Notes: generated from the sequence alone by a model not told the origin. A DNA stretch of 64,000 nt from Phialocephala subalpina (GCA_900073065.1 FJOG01000023.1:934179-998178), one strand, 5' to 3'; shown: positions 23,878-36,235, numbered from the stretch's first letter. Program-made: numbers and translations.

Positions 23878-26800
23878 GTGCTTGCTTATTCAGACTAAAA
23901 TGAACCCACTGGAATATGAAGCGGCGAAAAAGCTTGCGCGTTGTCGGCTACTCCCCGCGTGGAGACAAGGGTGCTGATCTCCCAAATCAAACCCCGGGAC
24001 TGATTTGATGATGCCATACAACAAGTTTAGAGGGATTGAATGCGGGAAGCCAATAAAGGGCTTGGAAATACGCCGTACTATTCCTGTCAACGCGAGTAGC
24101 GTCGAAACTGCTCCGTTCGGTTACAGTACCAAGCCTACCCAAAACCCCACTCCCTCCGGAACACTACCGAATCTTAGGGCCCGTTACAGTAAATGATTGA
24201 TGGATTCACAAACCTTCAATTAACCCTTCTTGACGGATCTTCAGATCACTGTCATGTCGTCTCATGCTTAAAAGATCTAAAAATACAGCCCATGAGACTT
24301 TTCATACCTTTCACGTCTCACACCGCGAGGCTTGGAAGCCTCACAAAAAGAAACGAGTTTCTGCAGAAACAACATCACGTCATCAAATTATTCCCTGATC
24401 GGATCAGCCATGTCCCGGCCTTTGAAACAAAGTTCGTGGCAGCAGGCCGAACACGGAGGGTTGCCCGCTCAAAAATCGACGCTCTGCAAGCCAGCGCAAT
24501 CCCGAACCTTCTTTCAAAGGTATTTGATTCGCTCACAGACAAGGTAAGCAAGCAAGGTAGGCCTGGTGTGGATTAAGCTTTGATGTGATGAGATCTTGGG
24601 AATCATACCAGCCATGCATACCACATAGGGGCAGCACGTGTTGGCAAAAGGGCAAGGCGAGACTTTGCGGCTGGAAAGGACGAGAGATGTTTTGTTGCAT
24701 GCCGCACATTTAACCTTGAAGCTGCTGAAGGTCTAAAATAGGCTTGTGGTAGGAGATTTTGGATGCTTGGCATGGATAGTTTAACTTTGGGGGAATTCCG
24801 TTTGACTCTCGCTTTTGTTTTCTTATTTAACTGCTGATTTTTACTTTGCCATATTTTCAAAGTTAAGTACCCGAGATCTTTATACTAGCACTTCAAGGAT
24901 TCATTCAATGTCTTTTTCCCGTGCTCTCTGGCTTCTTGTTAATCAAGTCAAATCAAACTCTTTTCCCTCGATTCTTCAAAATGCTAGCTTTGTTTTCAAC
25001 GATCTGCCTCAAGCGATGCTCAACTCAATTCGCTCGAGTCAGCCAAGAAGACAAAAGCCTGCACTAGTATAAAACCTACGGGGACCACTCGGCTTAAGCT
25101 CGCCGTTCATCCTGCAGTAGCTGCTGTACCGGTATCCGGTAGCATTCTTTCATTGCTGCTATACAATTTTTAAGGAAGTTCGTCCGTAACCTATCGCCGA
25201 AATAGGGTCGGACATATTTCGGTTGCAGCTATGAATTATCGGGTAGTGATCAGATCGTGGGCTAAGGATGACTAGATCCGAGTTTTGATATCGTGGATTG
25301 TGGGACTACGCGCGTCGTTCAGTTAGGCGGTCTCTGTTTCTTTGAAAAAGTCGTTCCGCACATCCGTGAATATCTTCATGAAGTTTTGCGCAAGTTGAGA
25401 GTTACTCAAGTCTTCATCGGAACGAAGAAATGTACGTGTTAGACGCGCAAGTAGTGTCACTGTCACTTCACAATGGAACTTCACATTATGGAAAACAACT
25501 GAACGGACTTCACTGGAGAGATGTTCCCGATCTTTCATTTAGAATAAAACGACTATGTTTATTGAATCTTCACCCCTTTCTCGTTTCGATCTCGCTTTTC
25601 TGGTACTATTGAGAGCATTTCTCTCTCTGATTATGCTGCTTCTCATTCATGTGGAGGACTCTCGTTGAGCACTAGCTGCTGCAATATGGTTGTTCACGAG
25701 TATGTGGCTACTCCCGTGCTCACCTCCAGTACGTTGAGCATGGATTGAAACGTCCTCTGATGCAGCGATGCCATTTCATTTCACCTTCATAATAACCTTC
25801 GTGGTCGCCATCATTAGTAGAAAACCTTCTCCTCTTCAATTTGTTCTGATGCTCTGTTTCAAGAGCTATTTACGTCCAGCGCCAAGGGGTTCTATCGTGA
25901 TTGCAGACTGCCATGAAGAACTGAGCACTTGGCTTGGCAGGAAAGCTGCTTCGGACAATCACAACTAGGAGGTGATCAACATAAGGTAGGTGACTTTGAA
26001 GCAGACGGGAATAATCATCAGCAACCTGTCCTACTTGTTCAGATCTACAAGTATATTCTAGTTGGAGATGTTTCAAGCTATCTTGGTCTCAGCCAATAAA
26101 CTGCTCTTGTGTTTTCCCCCGCGCTGTCAAACTGCGCTCAGAGAGTGGTCGATGCAAGTCATCAAGTTGGTACTCTTTTCTGCCCATCTTGTTACTATTA
26201 CTGATATATAGCTAGTCATTGGTCACATTCCGCACCTGGAACCAACTAGTCATGATGGCACGGGCGTCAGTGCTATGACAGGCGGGACGGCCCATTTACA
26301 AACAAGATTGACTTTGCTTCCCAAAACGACCAACTACATTCATCAAGAACCGCCTCTACGGAACACGAACCAGCCAACAAAGTGGACAGTCTCCGATCGC
26401 GAGGTGCAACACCTCACATCTACCTCGACCACGACCACGACCACATAATCGAGGTCCGCAATATCTAGGCAGCAGAATATGTACCATGCCAAACTTTGTG
26501 GTAACTTGTAAGCGAGCGAAGACGAGCTCGTGGAAAAATATCCAATGTCAACGCTCAAGTGACATCGCCAAGAACATCATGGACATTGACACCCGCACCA
26601 AACGTTGCTGTCACCACTTGAATGGCACTCACTTGGACTCAGGATCGCCGGTTGAATCACAGTCCCCATTTCAGGAATTGATTTATCATGAAGTAGGTTT
26701 CTCACGGATCGACATTCAAGAATGTCCGTACTCGACACGAGAAGCATTTGAAAATCTCCACCTCCTGAGCTGAGACGTCCCCACGTCACATCTCGATGCT

Positions 26801-27086
26801 TCACTTTTAGAGTTTCTCCTCCCATCCTGACAGATGCTCAAAATAGAACCTGTTTCCTCTCAGTCTCAGCACCTCCTGCGTCTCTTGGCTTCTTCATCCC
26901 CTCATCGGAAACCTGAAACCACCTTCTGGTGCCTCTCGACCCCATCCGATCACGTCACATCATATTTCCCCCAACCCAAACAGCTACCCGCTACCTCCGG
27001 GTCCAATAACATCTATACTCTATCTTATTCTGTAAACTGCCACGCAAGCCTCTTGACCACCAGGCGCCCTTGACGGAGTCCACGGA

Positions 27087-27345
27087 GTGACATTCCATCC
27101 GATAAGCAGTGACATCCCCCTCTCCGACAGAGGATCAGATAAGTGGTGACATCCTCTCCACTCGACTATTGATCAGGGGATCAGATAAGGAAGTGACATT
27201 CCATCCACAGCTAAAATTAATCAAAGTTATCAAATTAGGTAGGAGATAGATTGGGGTGATGTTTGATCTGATAATCTTGATTGGAAAGTTAATTTGCTAG
27301 GACGCGAATGGTGACATGCTGGCACTGTGGCGACGGATCAGATAA
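27087..27345 (+). promoter_or_regulatory. Alternating GTGACAT / ATCWGATAA motif array
   Basis: Four exact matches to ATCWGATAA occur at 27134-27142, 27180-27188, 27266-27274 and 27337-27345, and a one-mismatch copy (ATCCGATAA) at 27097-27105. Between them, GTGACAT recurs at 27087, 27109, 27146, 27193 and 27311, so the two words alternate. ATCWGATAA is the published consensus for fungal iron-sensing GATA repressors (SreA/Sre1/Fep1 class); shorter GATA sites also suit AreA-type nitrogen factors. TGACA is a TALE-homeodomain-like core. The motif matches are seen directly; the regulatory role is inferred. No annotated gene starts within 3 kb, so its target is unknown. Confidence 0.5.
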
Positions 27346-28079
27346 GTTTGTCGTGTGGAGAGTGTGCTCTTTATGGTATGGTGGAGCTGGATGATCAGAT
27401 ATGAATACGAGGCAGGTGATATCAAGCCTGGGTCTTTGCAGATGATCGGAGGGAGGGAATATTGGTCTGGTGTTGAAGTCCATGCGATCAATCGAAAAGG
27501 TGCTGGAACGGTTCACTTTAACATCTTCAGTCAGATTGTTGGTGCCCTTTTTGGCTAAATTAGAGAGGAAAACGAGTGAATGAATAAATTCAAAGTTGTT
27601 GCGAGGGAAGCGTAACCCCTAAGTCTAATGACTGAGAGTCACCTTTGCCTTCCATTTGAAATCATGTCTTGCTTGATGGTCCGCATCTGGCAATTAGAGG
27701 ACCTCTTTGCAATTTTGCGCGAATGAACAACGGTGAAAACAACATTCCGACAAGTCTTTGATGACATTCAATGTGCGTCTTCCACGCATGCCATGTAGTA
27801 ATTCATTTCTGGCACTCCTCGCATGCCCAGTGCGAAAGTGCGAGGATTCAGGTATTGAAGCCCCTGAATCCACAAGCGAGGATCGCGAGCTTCAGCTTCA
27901 ACTTCAAAAAATACCACTAAAAAGACAGGAAATCTTATAAAAAAGTGGCAAACATTCAGAGTCAGCTTTCGCTAACTCCTTAGTACAACGATTGAACGTT
28001 GTTTATCCTTGGCTCGGTCTTTTTCGAACAGGTGGGATTGCTCCGCTTTGTTAACCTTTAACTTGTAGTCATAGACTTC

Positions 28080-28309
28080 AGGGTGTCCAATAAGTCAGTC
28101 AGTCAGTCATCAGTTGAGGGTAAACCCTCAACTGAGTGACTGATCACAAAGGGCCCAACTAAATGACTGACTGTACTCAACTGATCAGTTACCGATCAGT
28201 TGAGTAAATAGCCAGCTGATTACTGATCTAATTTAAAATGGTCAACTGATTGGCTTTAACTGACGACTGATCAGTTGACTGATCAGTCAACTGACTTATT
28301 GGACAGCCT
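28080..28309. mobile_element. MITE-like element with terminal inverted repeats
   Basis: About 230 bases bounded by near-perfect 20-base inverted repeats, AGGSTGTCCAATAAGTCAGT at 28080-28099 and its complement at 28290-28309. The interior is packed with CAGT/ACTG words and self-complementary stretches, for instance CAGTTGAGGG facing CCCTCAACTG with a four-base loop. No coding capacity is present. This is the form of a non-autonomous DNA transposon (Tc1/mariner or pogo-like ends are possible). A clear target-site duplication could not be identified. Confidence 0.7.
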
Positions 28310-28689
28310 AGGACTCATAGTCCTAATATCAACACCTAAATTAGGAGAAATTAAAATTCCACGCCTGTGCTTGAAAAGGTACTGTTGTCTGGTTGGGTTG
28401 AACCACATTCACTCGTTCCACCAAACAAATTCAAACGCATTGAAAGTTAGCTCGTCGTCGTCTCCCTCGCTTTCGTCGGCTCAGCTCAGTTCTATTAGTC
28501 CCCTCCACCTACCCTCGCAAAGACCTGTATAAATTTGAATAAGCAAATCCATTTCCAAGAATTGTCGAATCGGACTAGAGCTAGTACTTTAAGTAAAAGG
28601 TTAACAAAGTAGTCGTAATAGGCTTACCTGCTCGAAAAGACAAAAGTCGGATTGCGCTCCTTTCCAAAATCATTTGAGACATTTACTTT
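28310..28689. other. Intergenic region
   Basis: A 3' flank of the second P450 gene; nothing distinct is seen. Confidence 0.4.
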
Positions 28690-30366
28690 TCAAGCAGTAC
28701 CAACATCAAACTCCCAAACCACACCCTCAAATTCCTTCCTCCTCTTAATCAAAACATCCAAATCTCCCTCAGGTGAAATAGACGCAACGCCCAACCTCTG
28801 AAACTCTCCTGGTGGCACCTTCAACTTACCGCCATCACTCATACTCAGCTCAAATCCATGCAATAACATAGCAACAAACGCCACAATCTCAGTGAACGCC
28901 AAGTGCCTCCCCGGACATAGATGCTTTCCACCGCCAAACGGAATGAATGCTTGTATCTGCGCCTTTTTCTCTTCTTTCGACAACGAATCTTGGGTAAGGA
29001 AGCGTTGAGGATTGAATTCTTTGGCGTCCGGGCCCCAAATTTTGGAGTCGGATTGCATGACACCGGTGGGAATTTGAACAAAGGCGCCTTTCTTGAGGAG
29101 ATACTGATTCTCGAGCGTGACATCGTTTAAGACAGTGCGGACTGAAGCTCCCGTCTTATTCAGACGCAATGTTTCATGGAAGCACGCCGTGAGGAGAGGA
29201 CAATGAGATTGTAATTTCGAGATATCTAGCGTCACAACCTCGACACCATCTCGGGTCTTTCGACTAGTGATTTTGGCGACTTCGTTCCGAAGCGAGGTGA
29301 CTAGGTCGGGTTGAGAGAAGATGTGACAGATCATGTAAAAGACGTTGGGGACTGTGTTAGTTCCTGCGGCCATGATGATAGCGATCTCTGCTTTGGCAAT
29401 CTCTTCGGTCGTTAGGCCCCATGCGCGTGCAGCTCGTTCACGACCTTGGACCAAGGCGCTAGCATTTTTTGAGAGGCCGGCGTTGTAGTATTTCAAGAAA
29501 GCCGGTAGAGCCTTTGTTCTGCCTACGTAGCCTTTCTGCGCTGTGAATCTCGGAAAGACATCGAGAATCAACAGTCCAAGATCTCTCTCGAAGTCCCTAA
29601 TTGAATTTTAGAGATGCTAGTTCATAAGAAGTCCAGAACACGAAGCTTACCAGACTGACTGTATCAGACTCAGATCTTCTGATATGGGGTTTGGCAATCC
29701 ATAGAGTGTCTCCGCAGACCCAATAGTATATTCATCTCTAAGCCAGCGAAAGAGCTGATGCCTCTTTGGACCTGTTTGAACAACGTTCAACGACTTGGCA
29801 AGATAGTTGAGGACTCGGGCATTGGTTTCCAAAAGGTTAGGTCCTTGAGCCAATGATGCATACATCTCTTGATGAAGGTCGATTGAGTACGACCCTTCGC
29901 CCTTCTGGGGCTTATGAGCAACGATGTCTGTTCCGTGTTTATCAAAGGCTAAAGCTCTGCAGCCCCATGATTTGATGGTGTTGAAATCTAGCTCCTTGCT
30001 TTGACGGAAAGCGGCTTGAGCAAGCTCGGGTGATTGAATGATGTAGATTCTGGATGAGAATGTTTTGACAGTATAGATTGGTCCCTTGTAGCGCTCGCTG
30101 GAAACAAATTAGTTCCAATGTCGCTGTACGAACTGGCTAACGCACCTTAATATGGTGAAGTAGTTATTATGATGTCGGAGCATCCCAATCATGTGACCAA
30201 TAAAGGGGATTTTGGAGTGGACAACAGGAGGTTCTCCGGGTTCAACATCTTCAATGCCCGTAAACCAAAGTGCGAGTAAGGATACTAAAGCGAAAGCGAA
30301 AGTGGTAAGGGCTGGATAGATTGCTTTGGTCAGGAGGTTGGCGAGGCTTTGTGTTGAGTATGACAT
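28690..30366 (-). CDS. Cytochrome P450 (CYP7/CYP8-like class)
   Basis: Three exons, 30366-30146, 30097-29651 and 29596-28690, give 524 residues with matching phases. The N-terminus has one membrane anchor (about residues 18-36). The hinge reads SKIPFIGHMIGML. The I-helix region holds IIMAAGTNTVPNVF, where the usual acidic-Thr pair is replaced by GTNT as in CYP7/CYP8 sterol and prostacyclin-type enzymes. The K-helix ETLR is present. The heme loop is PFGGGKHLCPGRH with Cys about residue 450. Fungal relatives are often labelled 7-alpha-hydroxylase-like; substrate is unknown. Catalysis would be NADPH-P450-reductase-dependent oxidation or isomerisation in the ER. It lies near a Baeyer-Villiger-type monooxygenase on the same strand, across an AT-rich gap, so a shared pathway is possible but unproven. 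P450 identity is firm; subclass is moderate. Confidence 0.87.
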
Positions 30367-30936
30367 CGTGTCCGAAGGACACTTGCTCCGGGTTCTCCTT
30401 AGGTAAGTGAGCGAAAGGCGGAGAATGATATATACGGGAAAGGTGGCACGATGTAAAGTGCACAGCAAAGCAATTGAGGGAAGGAAAAAAAAGGAAACGC
30501 GATCGATGTAAACTAGTGGCTGGTGAACGATGACCGAGATAAATATTTAACCTTAACACTGAGGCAACAGCCCCGCCATAAGGCAGCCAAGGTTGACTAC
30601 CAAAGCTGTCTCAGGAAACAAATTTCAAATTTGAGGTCGAAATGTGACACGAGTGCCATATCACAATAGAAGAAAGAGAAGTTATTTCGCAGGGAGCTTG
30701 AAGGGATGGGAGGCCTCTTTTTGAGTGGATCTAAGACGGCATACTATAGCGGCCAAAAGTATTAGTGGCCATTGTCTACGAACCCCGCATTTGAGCCCAA
30801 CTTGTTTACTCTTAAACCCATGGAAAATTATCGCAAAGATAAGAATATAGCACTATTTGAGAGCCTCATTTGATACTTTTCAAATGATGCTCTAAAAATA
30901 TGATTTATATTTGTAGTTTTAATATTATTGTAAATT
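30367..30936. other. P450 upstream region grading into AT-rich sequence
   Basis: The promoter of the P450 gene lies here. From about 30800 the sequence becomes strongly AT-rich up to the assembly gap. No gene is visible. Confidence 0.5.
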
Positions 30937-31320
30937 NNNNNNNNNNNNNNNNNNNNNNNNNNNNNNNNNNNNNNNNNNNNNNNNNNNNNNNNNNNNNNNN
31001 NNNNNNNNNNNNNNNNNNNNNNNNNNNNNNNNNNNNNNNNNNNNNNNNNNNNNNNNNNNNNNNNNNNNNNNNNNNNNNNNNNNNNNNNNNNNNNNNNNNN
31101 NNNNNNNNNNNNNNNNNNNNNNNNNNNNNNNNNNNNNNNNNNNNNNNNNNNNNNNNNNNNNNNNNNNNNNNNNNNNNNNNNNNNNNNNNNNNNNNNNNNN
31201 NNNNNNNNNNNNNNNNNNNNNNNNNNNNNNNNNNNNNNNNNNNNNNNNNNNNNNNNNNNNNNNNNNNNNNNNNNNNNNNNNNNNNNNNNNNNNNNNNNNN
31301 NNNNNNNNNNNNNNNNNNNN
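30937..31320. other. Assembly gap (384 N)
   Basis: All bases are N. Nothing can be said about the content; open frames running through it are meaningless. Confidence 1.
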
Positions 31321-32747
31321 AAAAATGAAGTCAAACGCGACTTAAAAGATAAGCAGTAGGGCCGCATTTTGAGTACTAAAGCCACACCATATTTTTTAAA
31401 ATAATCCCTTATAGCACCAGCACCAGCACCAGCACTTAGTGCTAGTAGTTTTAGGCTACAGTGCGCTGAAAGAATAGAGGGTAGTGTGCTGTTGTAGTCT
31501 GTAGTATACATTAGAGCATTATCTCGTTAAAGTGTAGTAACTACGGTATATGCTCTCATGTGCTGTAGCACAAACTGAGATGATGCGCTGAAGCATAGAG
31601 TACTAGAGGCATGCGGAGCGCTGTGATGCGCTAGGTTATAGGGCATTTTACACTATAATTCTAGGGTGCATGCGCTGAAATATGCCTTAAGGAGTGGGGT
31701 GTGAGTATCAAAAGTTGAGAAAGTCGGCTCTGATACTTTGGGCCGCCATGGTCAGCCCTTTCTAATCACCTGCAGAGCCGACCTTGATCCGAGCCGACCT
31801 AAATCACTCCTCATTGTCTCCCTCTTCTTCACACCCTTCAACTCACACCTCATCTGCAGCTCTTTTCCAGCCCAGTGCGGTGTCTTAGAAAAAGGTGATG
31901 CTCTGTATAGAAAATCATGTCAAATGTTATCTAGATATATTCGTGACGAGAGAAAACCCTGGAACTTCAATAAGACGTTCCGCAGCTTGCAGGTAAATGT
32001 TAAGCAACTAGTCCCTTGCAGAACGGTTGAGAGTGATGCCAATCTCTGCCCTCCTTCCCTCCACTTCGCATACTTGGCCTCCGCATTTAACAGGAACAGG
32101 TGTTTAGATTTTGGAGCATCGGAGATCCTGGGCCGGGGAGGTATCTCAGGACGCTTCCTTCCAGAATCGTCCAACCTTCACTTATCAACTTTGAAGACGC
32201 ACACGTTCACTCAGGCCATCACGTCACCGAGCCTCACAGTCTCGGATGTGTGAAGATGTGTGTCTTCATGCTCTTTATCAGAGTGCAAGTGATGATCATC
32301 CACGAAAGAAAGTGTTTTGCATCGAAACACATGTTTGAGTAGTGCGGCGTGCGTATTGAGTCGAGATCTCTCTCGCGTTTTGCGTTGTGAAACTTGATGA
32401 GGGGAAACAAGAAAGAAACCCCGGGACGAGGAGTCCGAGGGGGGTGGGGGCTTATAGCAAGGAGGGAAGGAGTCTCCTTCCCGAAGCGTCGAGTTCTCGT
32501 CACCCGTGAGAGATGCACCTCGTTTTGATCGAGCGAGGAAGGAACACTTAGGTTGCGGCCCCTGCCACTCGCGGATGCCCACTTCGTGCAGTATTCATGA
32601 CAGGAGCCAGGACCCGCTCATGGTAATTTCACGATGCGGAAGACAACAACAAAAGATGATATACAAGTAATATCTTAACATTGCCTCATCAATCATACAT
32701 AGCTCATAACACCATTACCCCCATTATCTAGATCAGAATAGACCCAT
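31321..32747. other. AT-rich, probably repeat-derived intergenic region
   Basis: The first 400 bases right of the gap are AT-rich with many TA and few long open frames, as in RIP-affected repeats. A hexamer repeat (AGCACC, about 3.8 copies) lies at 31413-31435. From 31700 the base composition normalises, but no gene can be supported; frames up to 171 codons lack motifs. Confidence 0.45.
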
Positions 32748-34576
32748 CTAAGCCTTAACGTCATAGGGTGCATCAAACGCAAATCCAGCGTATCCCTTCT
32801 CAGCAACCTCGTTGCACTCGCGTGTGTATCTTGGGATACCACCCGCATAGTTCAAAGCCTCTCTTGGCTTGCCTGGGATGTTGGCCCCCATGTACCAACT
32901 GTCTGTGCCAGGGAACAACGTGATGTCGGTCAGATCAGCAACATGCTTGGTCCAGCCGGCCTCTGACTGTGCAGTTGCGTCCATGGTCTTCACGTTATTC
33001 TTGACGCAGTGTTCAACTGCATCGATGATCCATTCGCCTTGGACCTCGACGCATGTCGGGCCATTGGAGAATGCTGTGGGGCCTTGAGGGCCTACGCAGC
33101 AGGAGTTAGTATACTTGTGCGAGTAACTGGGATTTGAGTACGTACCGTATAAGAAGAACATGTTCGGGAAATTGGCTGTAGTCATGCCAAGATATGTCCA
33201 GGTTCCTTTAGACCACTTGTCTGCCAGAGACACGCCATCTGTGCCCTTGATGTCGATTTGGACAAGACCACCAGTCACAGAGTCAAATCCGGTGGCCAGG
33301 ATAATGACATCAAATTCAAGTTCCTGGCCATCCTTCATCTTAATGCCCTTCTCTGTGAAGGTGTCGATCGGGTTTTGCTTGAGAGCAATGACGTCGACGT
33401 TAGGTTGGTTGTAGACCTCATAGTATCGCTGCTCAAGTGAAGGTCTCTTGGTGCCGAAGGTATGGTGCTGGTCCTTGAGAAGCGGAGCGAGAATATTCTT
33501 CTTTTTAGGATCATTGATACGAGCACGAGTCTTTTCAGCCCAGAACTCGTATGCTCTGTCATTGGCCTCCTTGCTGAACAAAGTATCCTTGTAGACGCCT
33601 AGCCAGAATCTGAATCCACCTCCTTGCCACAACTTCTCATACAATGCTCTTTGTTGCTCTGCTGTCTCTTGCATGCAGTCCTTTTGGTAGAAGTCGAAGT
33701 GGAAACCGCCAAATGTCTCCTTTCGGTACTTGAAGATCTTATCGTAGTCTCCGGTTGCTTTGAGCCGCTTTTCTTCCTCGGCATCCAGCTTATGCTGGTT
33801 CATGGGTAGGCAAAGGTTGGGTGTTCTTTGTAGAACAGTTAGATGGCCAGCTTGAGGACCAATCTCCTGAATGCATTGTACTCCAGAAGCGCCAGTTCCG
33901 ATAACACAAATCTTCTTGCCTTTGAGTTCAATGCCTTCCTGGGGGTATTTGGCTGAGACATGTTAGCAAAAAGTTCATGCAGCTGAATCTAGTGTCTTAC
34001 CTGTGTGATGCATGATGCCTTTGAATCTATCCATGCCTTTGAAATTAGGGACGTAATGCTTTGCAGCGAAGCCAGTGCAAAGCAAGAAGAACCTGCAATC
34101 ATAGACTTCTCCTGAATTCAGTGTGACATTCCATCTGCAGGGCTTTGTGTCAAATTCGGCGTGGGTAACGGTAGTGTTCAAAATGACGTCCTTCGACAGA
34201 TCGAGTTTCTTGTCCACATATTGAAAGTATTTTCGAATTTCTGGCCACTCTGGGAAACGTTCGGACCAATTCCAGTCCTTAAACAGATCTTCGATGCTGT
34301 ACTCGTAGAGGGGTACATCGGAGTCGACTCTGGCGCCTGGATAGCAGTTCCAGTACCAGATACTGTGCTCAGTTAGCGACGTTCCAATGGTTATGAAACA
34401 TAGACCTGCCCGCCGAGCTCTCCAGCAGTGTCGACGACCTTGCACTGCAAGCCCATCTTTCTGAGGTAATGGAGTTGGTAAAGTCCGCCGAAGCCGGCAC
34501 CAACAATCAAAGCATCTAGGCTTTTGTAGGCAGCAATGCCATTGCCGTTGGCTTCTGAGGTTGCTGATGGAGCCAT
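32748..34576 (-). CDS. Flavin-containing Baeyer-Villiger-type monooxygenase
   Basis: Four exons (34576-34410, 34362-34001, 33952-33146, 33091-32748) give 559 residues. The first intron is best read as GC-AG, since it restores GG-IWYWNCYPGARVDS, the canonical block after the FAD domain. The FAD fold is at residues 24-31 (IVGAGFGG), and the NADPH-binding Rossmann loop reads VIGTGASGVQ. The Baeyer-Villiger fingerprint is F169-x-G-x3-H175-x3-Y179-P180, with Tyr where Trp is usual. A later ATGFD block is also present. The enzyme uses FAD, NADPH and oxygen to insert oxygen next to a ketone, or to oxidise heteroatoms. It is soluble, with no signal peptide. Length is normal for the family (540-600). 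Substrate is unknown; the P450 nearby on the same strand suggests a possible common pathway. Class call is strong. Confidence 0.88.
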
Positions 34577-36235
34577 CGATTGAGAAGCTGAAGAAAGTTG
34601 AGGTTCTTCAGTCTGGCTGGGGGGACATTGTCAGATTATATCGGAATGAGGGGTCTTACGAAGCTGTAGCTAGCCCAGGGATTAATTGGAGAGAAGCTAT
34701 GGTGAGACGGACATAATCTAGAACACGATTCAAGATAACACTACCCAATAGCTGCATCTCACAGCTAGGGTTTTATTTCAAATTATATCCGTATCGTACC
34801 TCTGGTTGGCTGATTCAAGACTTGGAATTCAACGATCTACTGCAGCACTGCAGCCACGTGATTCTAAGCGCACAGGCGGTTCTCGGTTTAACATCCGGGG
34901 CAAAACATGGGGGGGTTCACCCCGCACTTTGACGCATTGGTGCTCTGACGAGCCCCGCATGTCCAAGCCCCGCGTGCCCCATTTTGCTGAAACAGGAAAG
35001 TTAAGACTGCAGCGTAATGTTGGATGATGTATTGAATGTGATGGGAAAGATAGAAAACGGCAATTACAGGGCATTGGTAAAATTCCCCTTGTGGATATTC
35101 TGCAGCAATAGAAACACTGCATACGGTATGAAGAAAGCTCCTTTGGTCCTGAGGCTTTGGAACATAGGCCGACGCTCGCGAGAGCACCGAAAGCAAGCAA
35201 CAAGAGCACCTGTGAGGGGAAGCATCGTTCGAGACCCATGTAACGATTCTCGCAGTAATTCCGCGCTTTTGGTTTGATCTGGAACACTTGGATTCAATAA
35301 GCAGAAAGAACGAAACCGAAGCAAGTCCGAGACCCGGTCTCCCCAAATCTGGATTCCAAGTGCAGCTATCCCCGCACCCGAAAGTTAGGACCACCCACAC
35401 AGGACCCTTCAGTGGCTCTTGGGAAATCTTGAAAGAGATATTCATCTTAGCTCTATCCCTTGATCCGGTCCGTCAGGTGCATTGATCGACCGATGAGCAG
35501 ATATCCATATGCAAGACTCGCCAAAGTTTCCCTGTGATGGAGGCTCTTGTCTCCTGAGCAATCACTTTGGAGCGTCTGGGGAGCCAGTTCCACCATGAGA
35601 GCTTCTCCAGACTGAGCCCGATCAGAAGCACTCTCCTATGATCTTCTTGGCTTAAAGAGCTCTAAGTTCAGGTTGCCTTGACCGGCGCCATTTTGCACGA
35701 TAGAACAACCTGATGCAAGAAGAAACTCCTCGGTGTATCGGAAAAGAGAGGCTAGATTTGCAGATAGAATTCAACGCAAATAAGTAGACAGGAGAAGAAA
35801 TTTGATAGCTCAAAAGGGAAGAGATTAAGAGTACTAGGGCCATACAAAAACCGGCCATTGTCCTTTCACTCTTTTAGGCTCGCGCACTAGCGATGGCCTT
35901 GCTTATAGCGTGTTGATATGTGGTTTTTCATACAATCTGAAAATAAATGTCAAAGCTGAACATAGAAATTGGAATTACGCATTTGAGAGAGTACAAACAT
36001 TCAGCGGAGATGAGATTTTCGAAGAATAATTAAAGGGTGGATGGACTGCACGTGACTTCGAAATTTTGAAACTACGAAAGTCGGTTCACGAAAAGTGAGT
36101 CAACAACAACCCCACCAAACAGCTATCAACACCCTCAATTGAGTTCTTCAAAGACCTCAAACACAAGCCGCCAAGCTGTTTCCTACACGAATTCTTCCAC
36201 GCGCCGTTCGGCTCACCCCATTCTTCCACAGAACC
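34577..36235. other. Divergent intergenic region
   Basis: This 1.66 kb lies between the monooxygenase and the Arc1-like gene, transcribed in opposite directions, and holds their promoters. Frames up to 185 codons overlap on both strands without motifs; I see no gene. Confidence 0.5.

Larger units (their letters stand above)
22426..28079. other. Gene-poor 5.6 kb region
   Basis: No open frame here shows protein-like composition, introns or motifs. It contains the bZIP promoter side, two short tandem repeats (23344-23399 and 23824-23877), and the alternating GTGACAT/GATA array near 27087-27345, listed separately. Pieces such as 25080-25330 and 27600-28000 are featureless. No tRNA could be recognised. 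Confidence 0.5.

Noticed and set aside
30828..31511. Open frames running through the gap
   Set aside because: They consist of N bases and cannot be interpreted.
35000..35445. 185-codon - strand frame in the monooxygenase upstream region
   Set aside because: Overlapping frames on both strands with no domain or conserved pattern.
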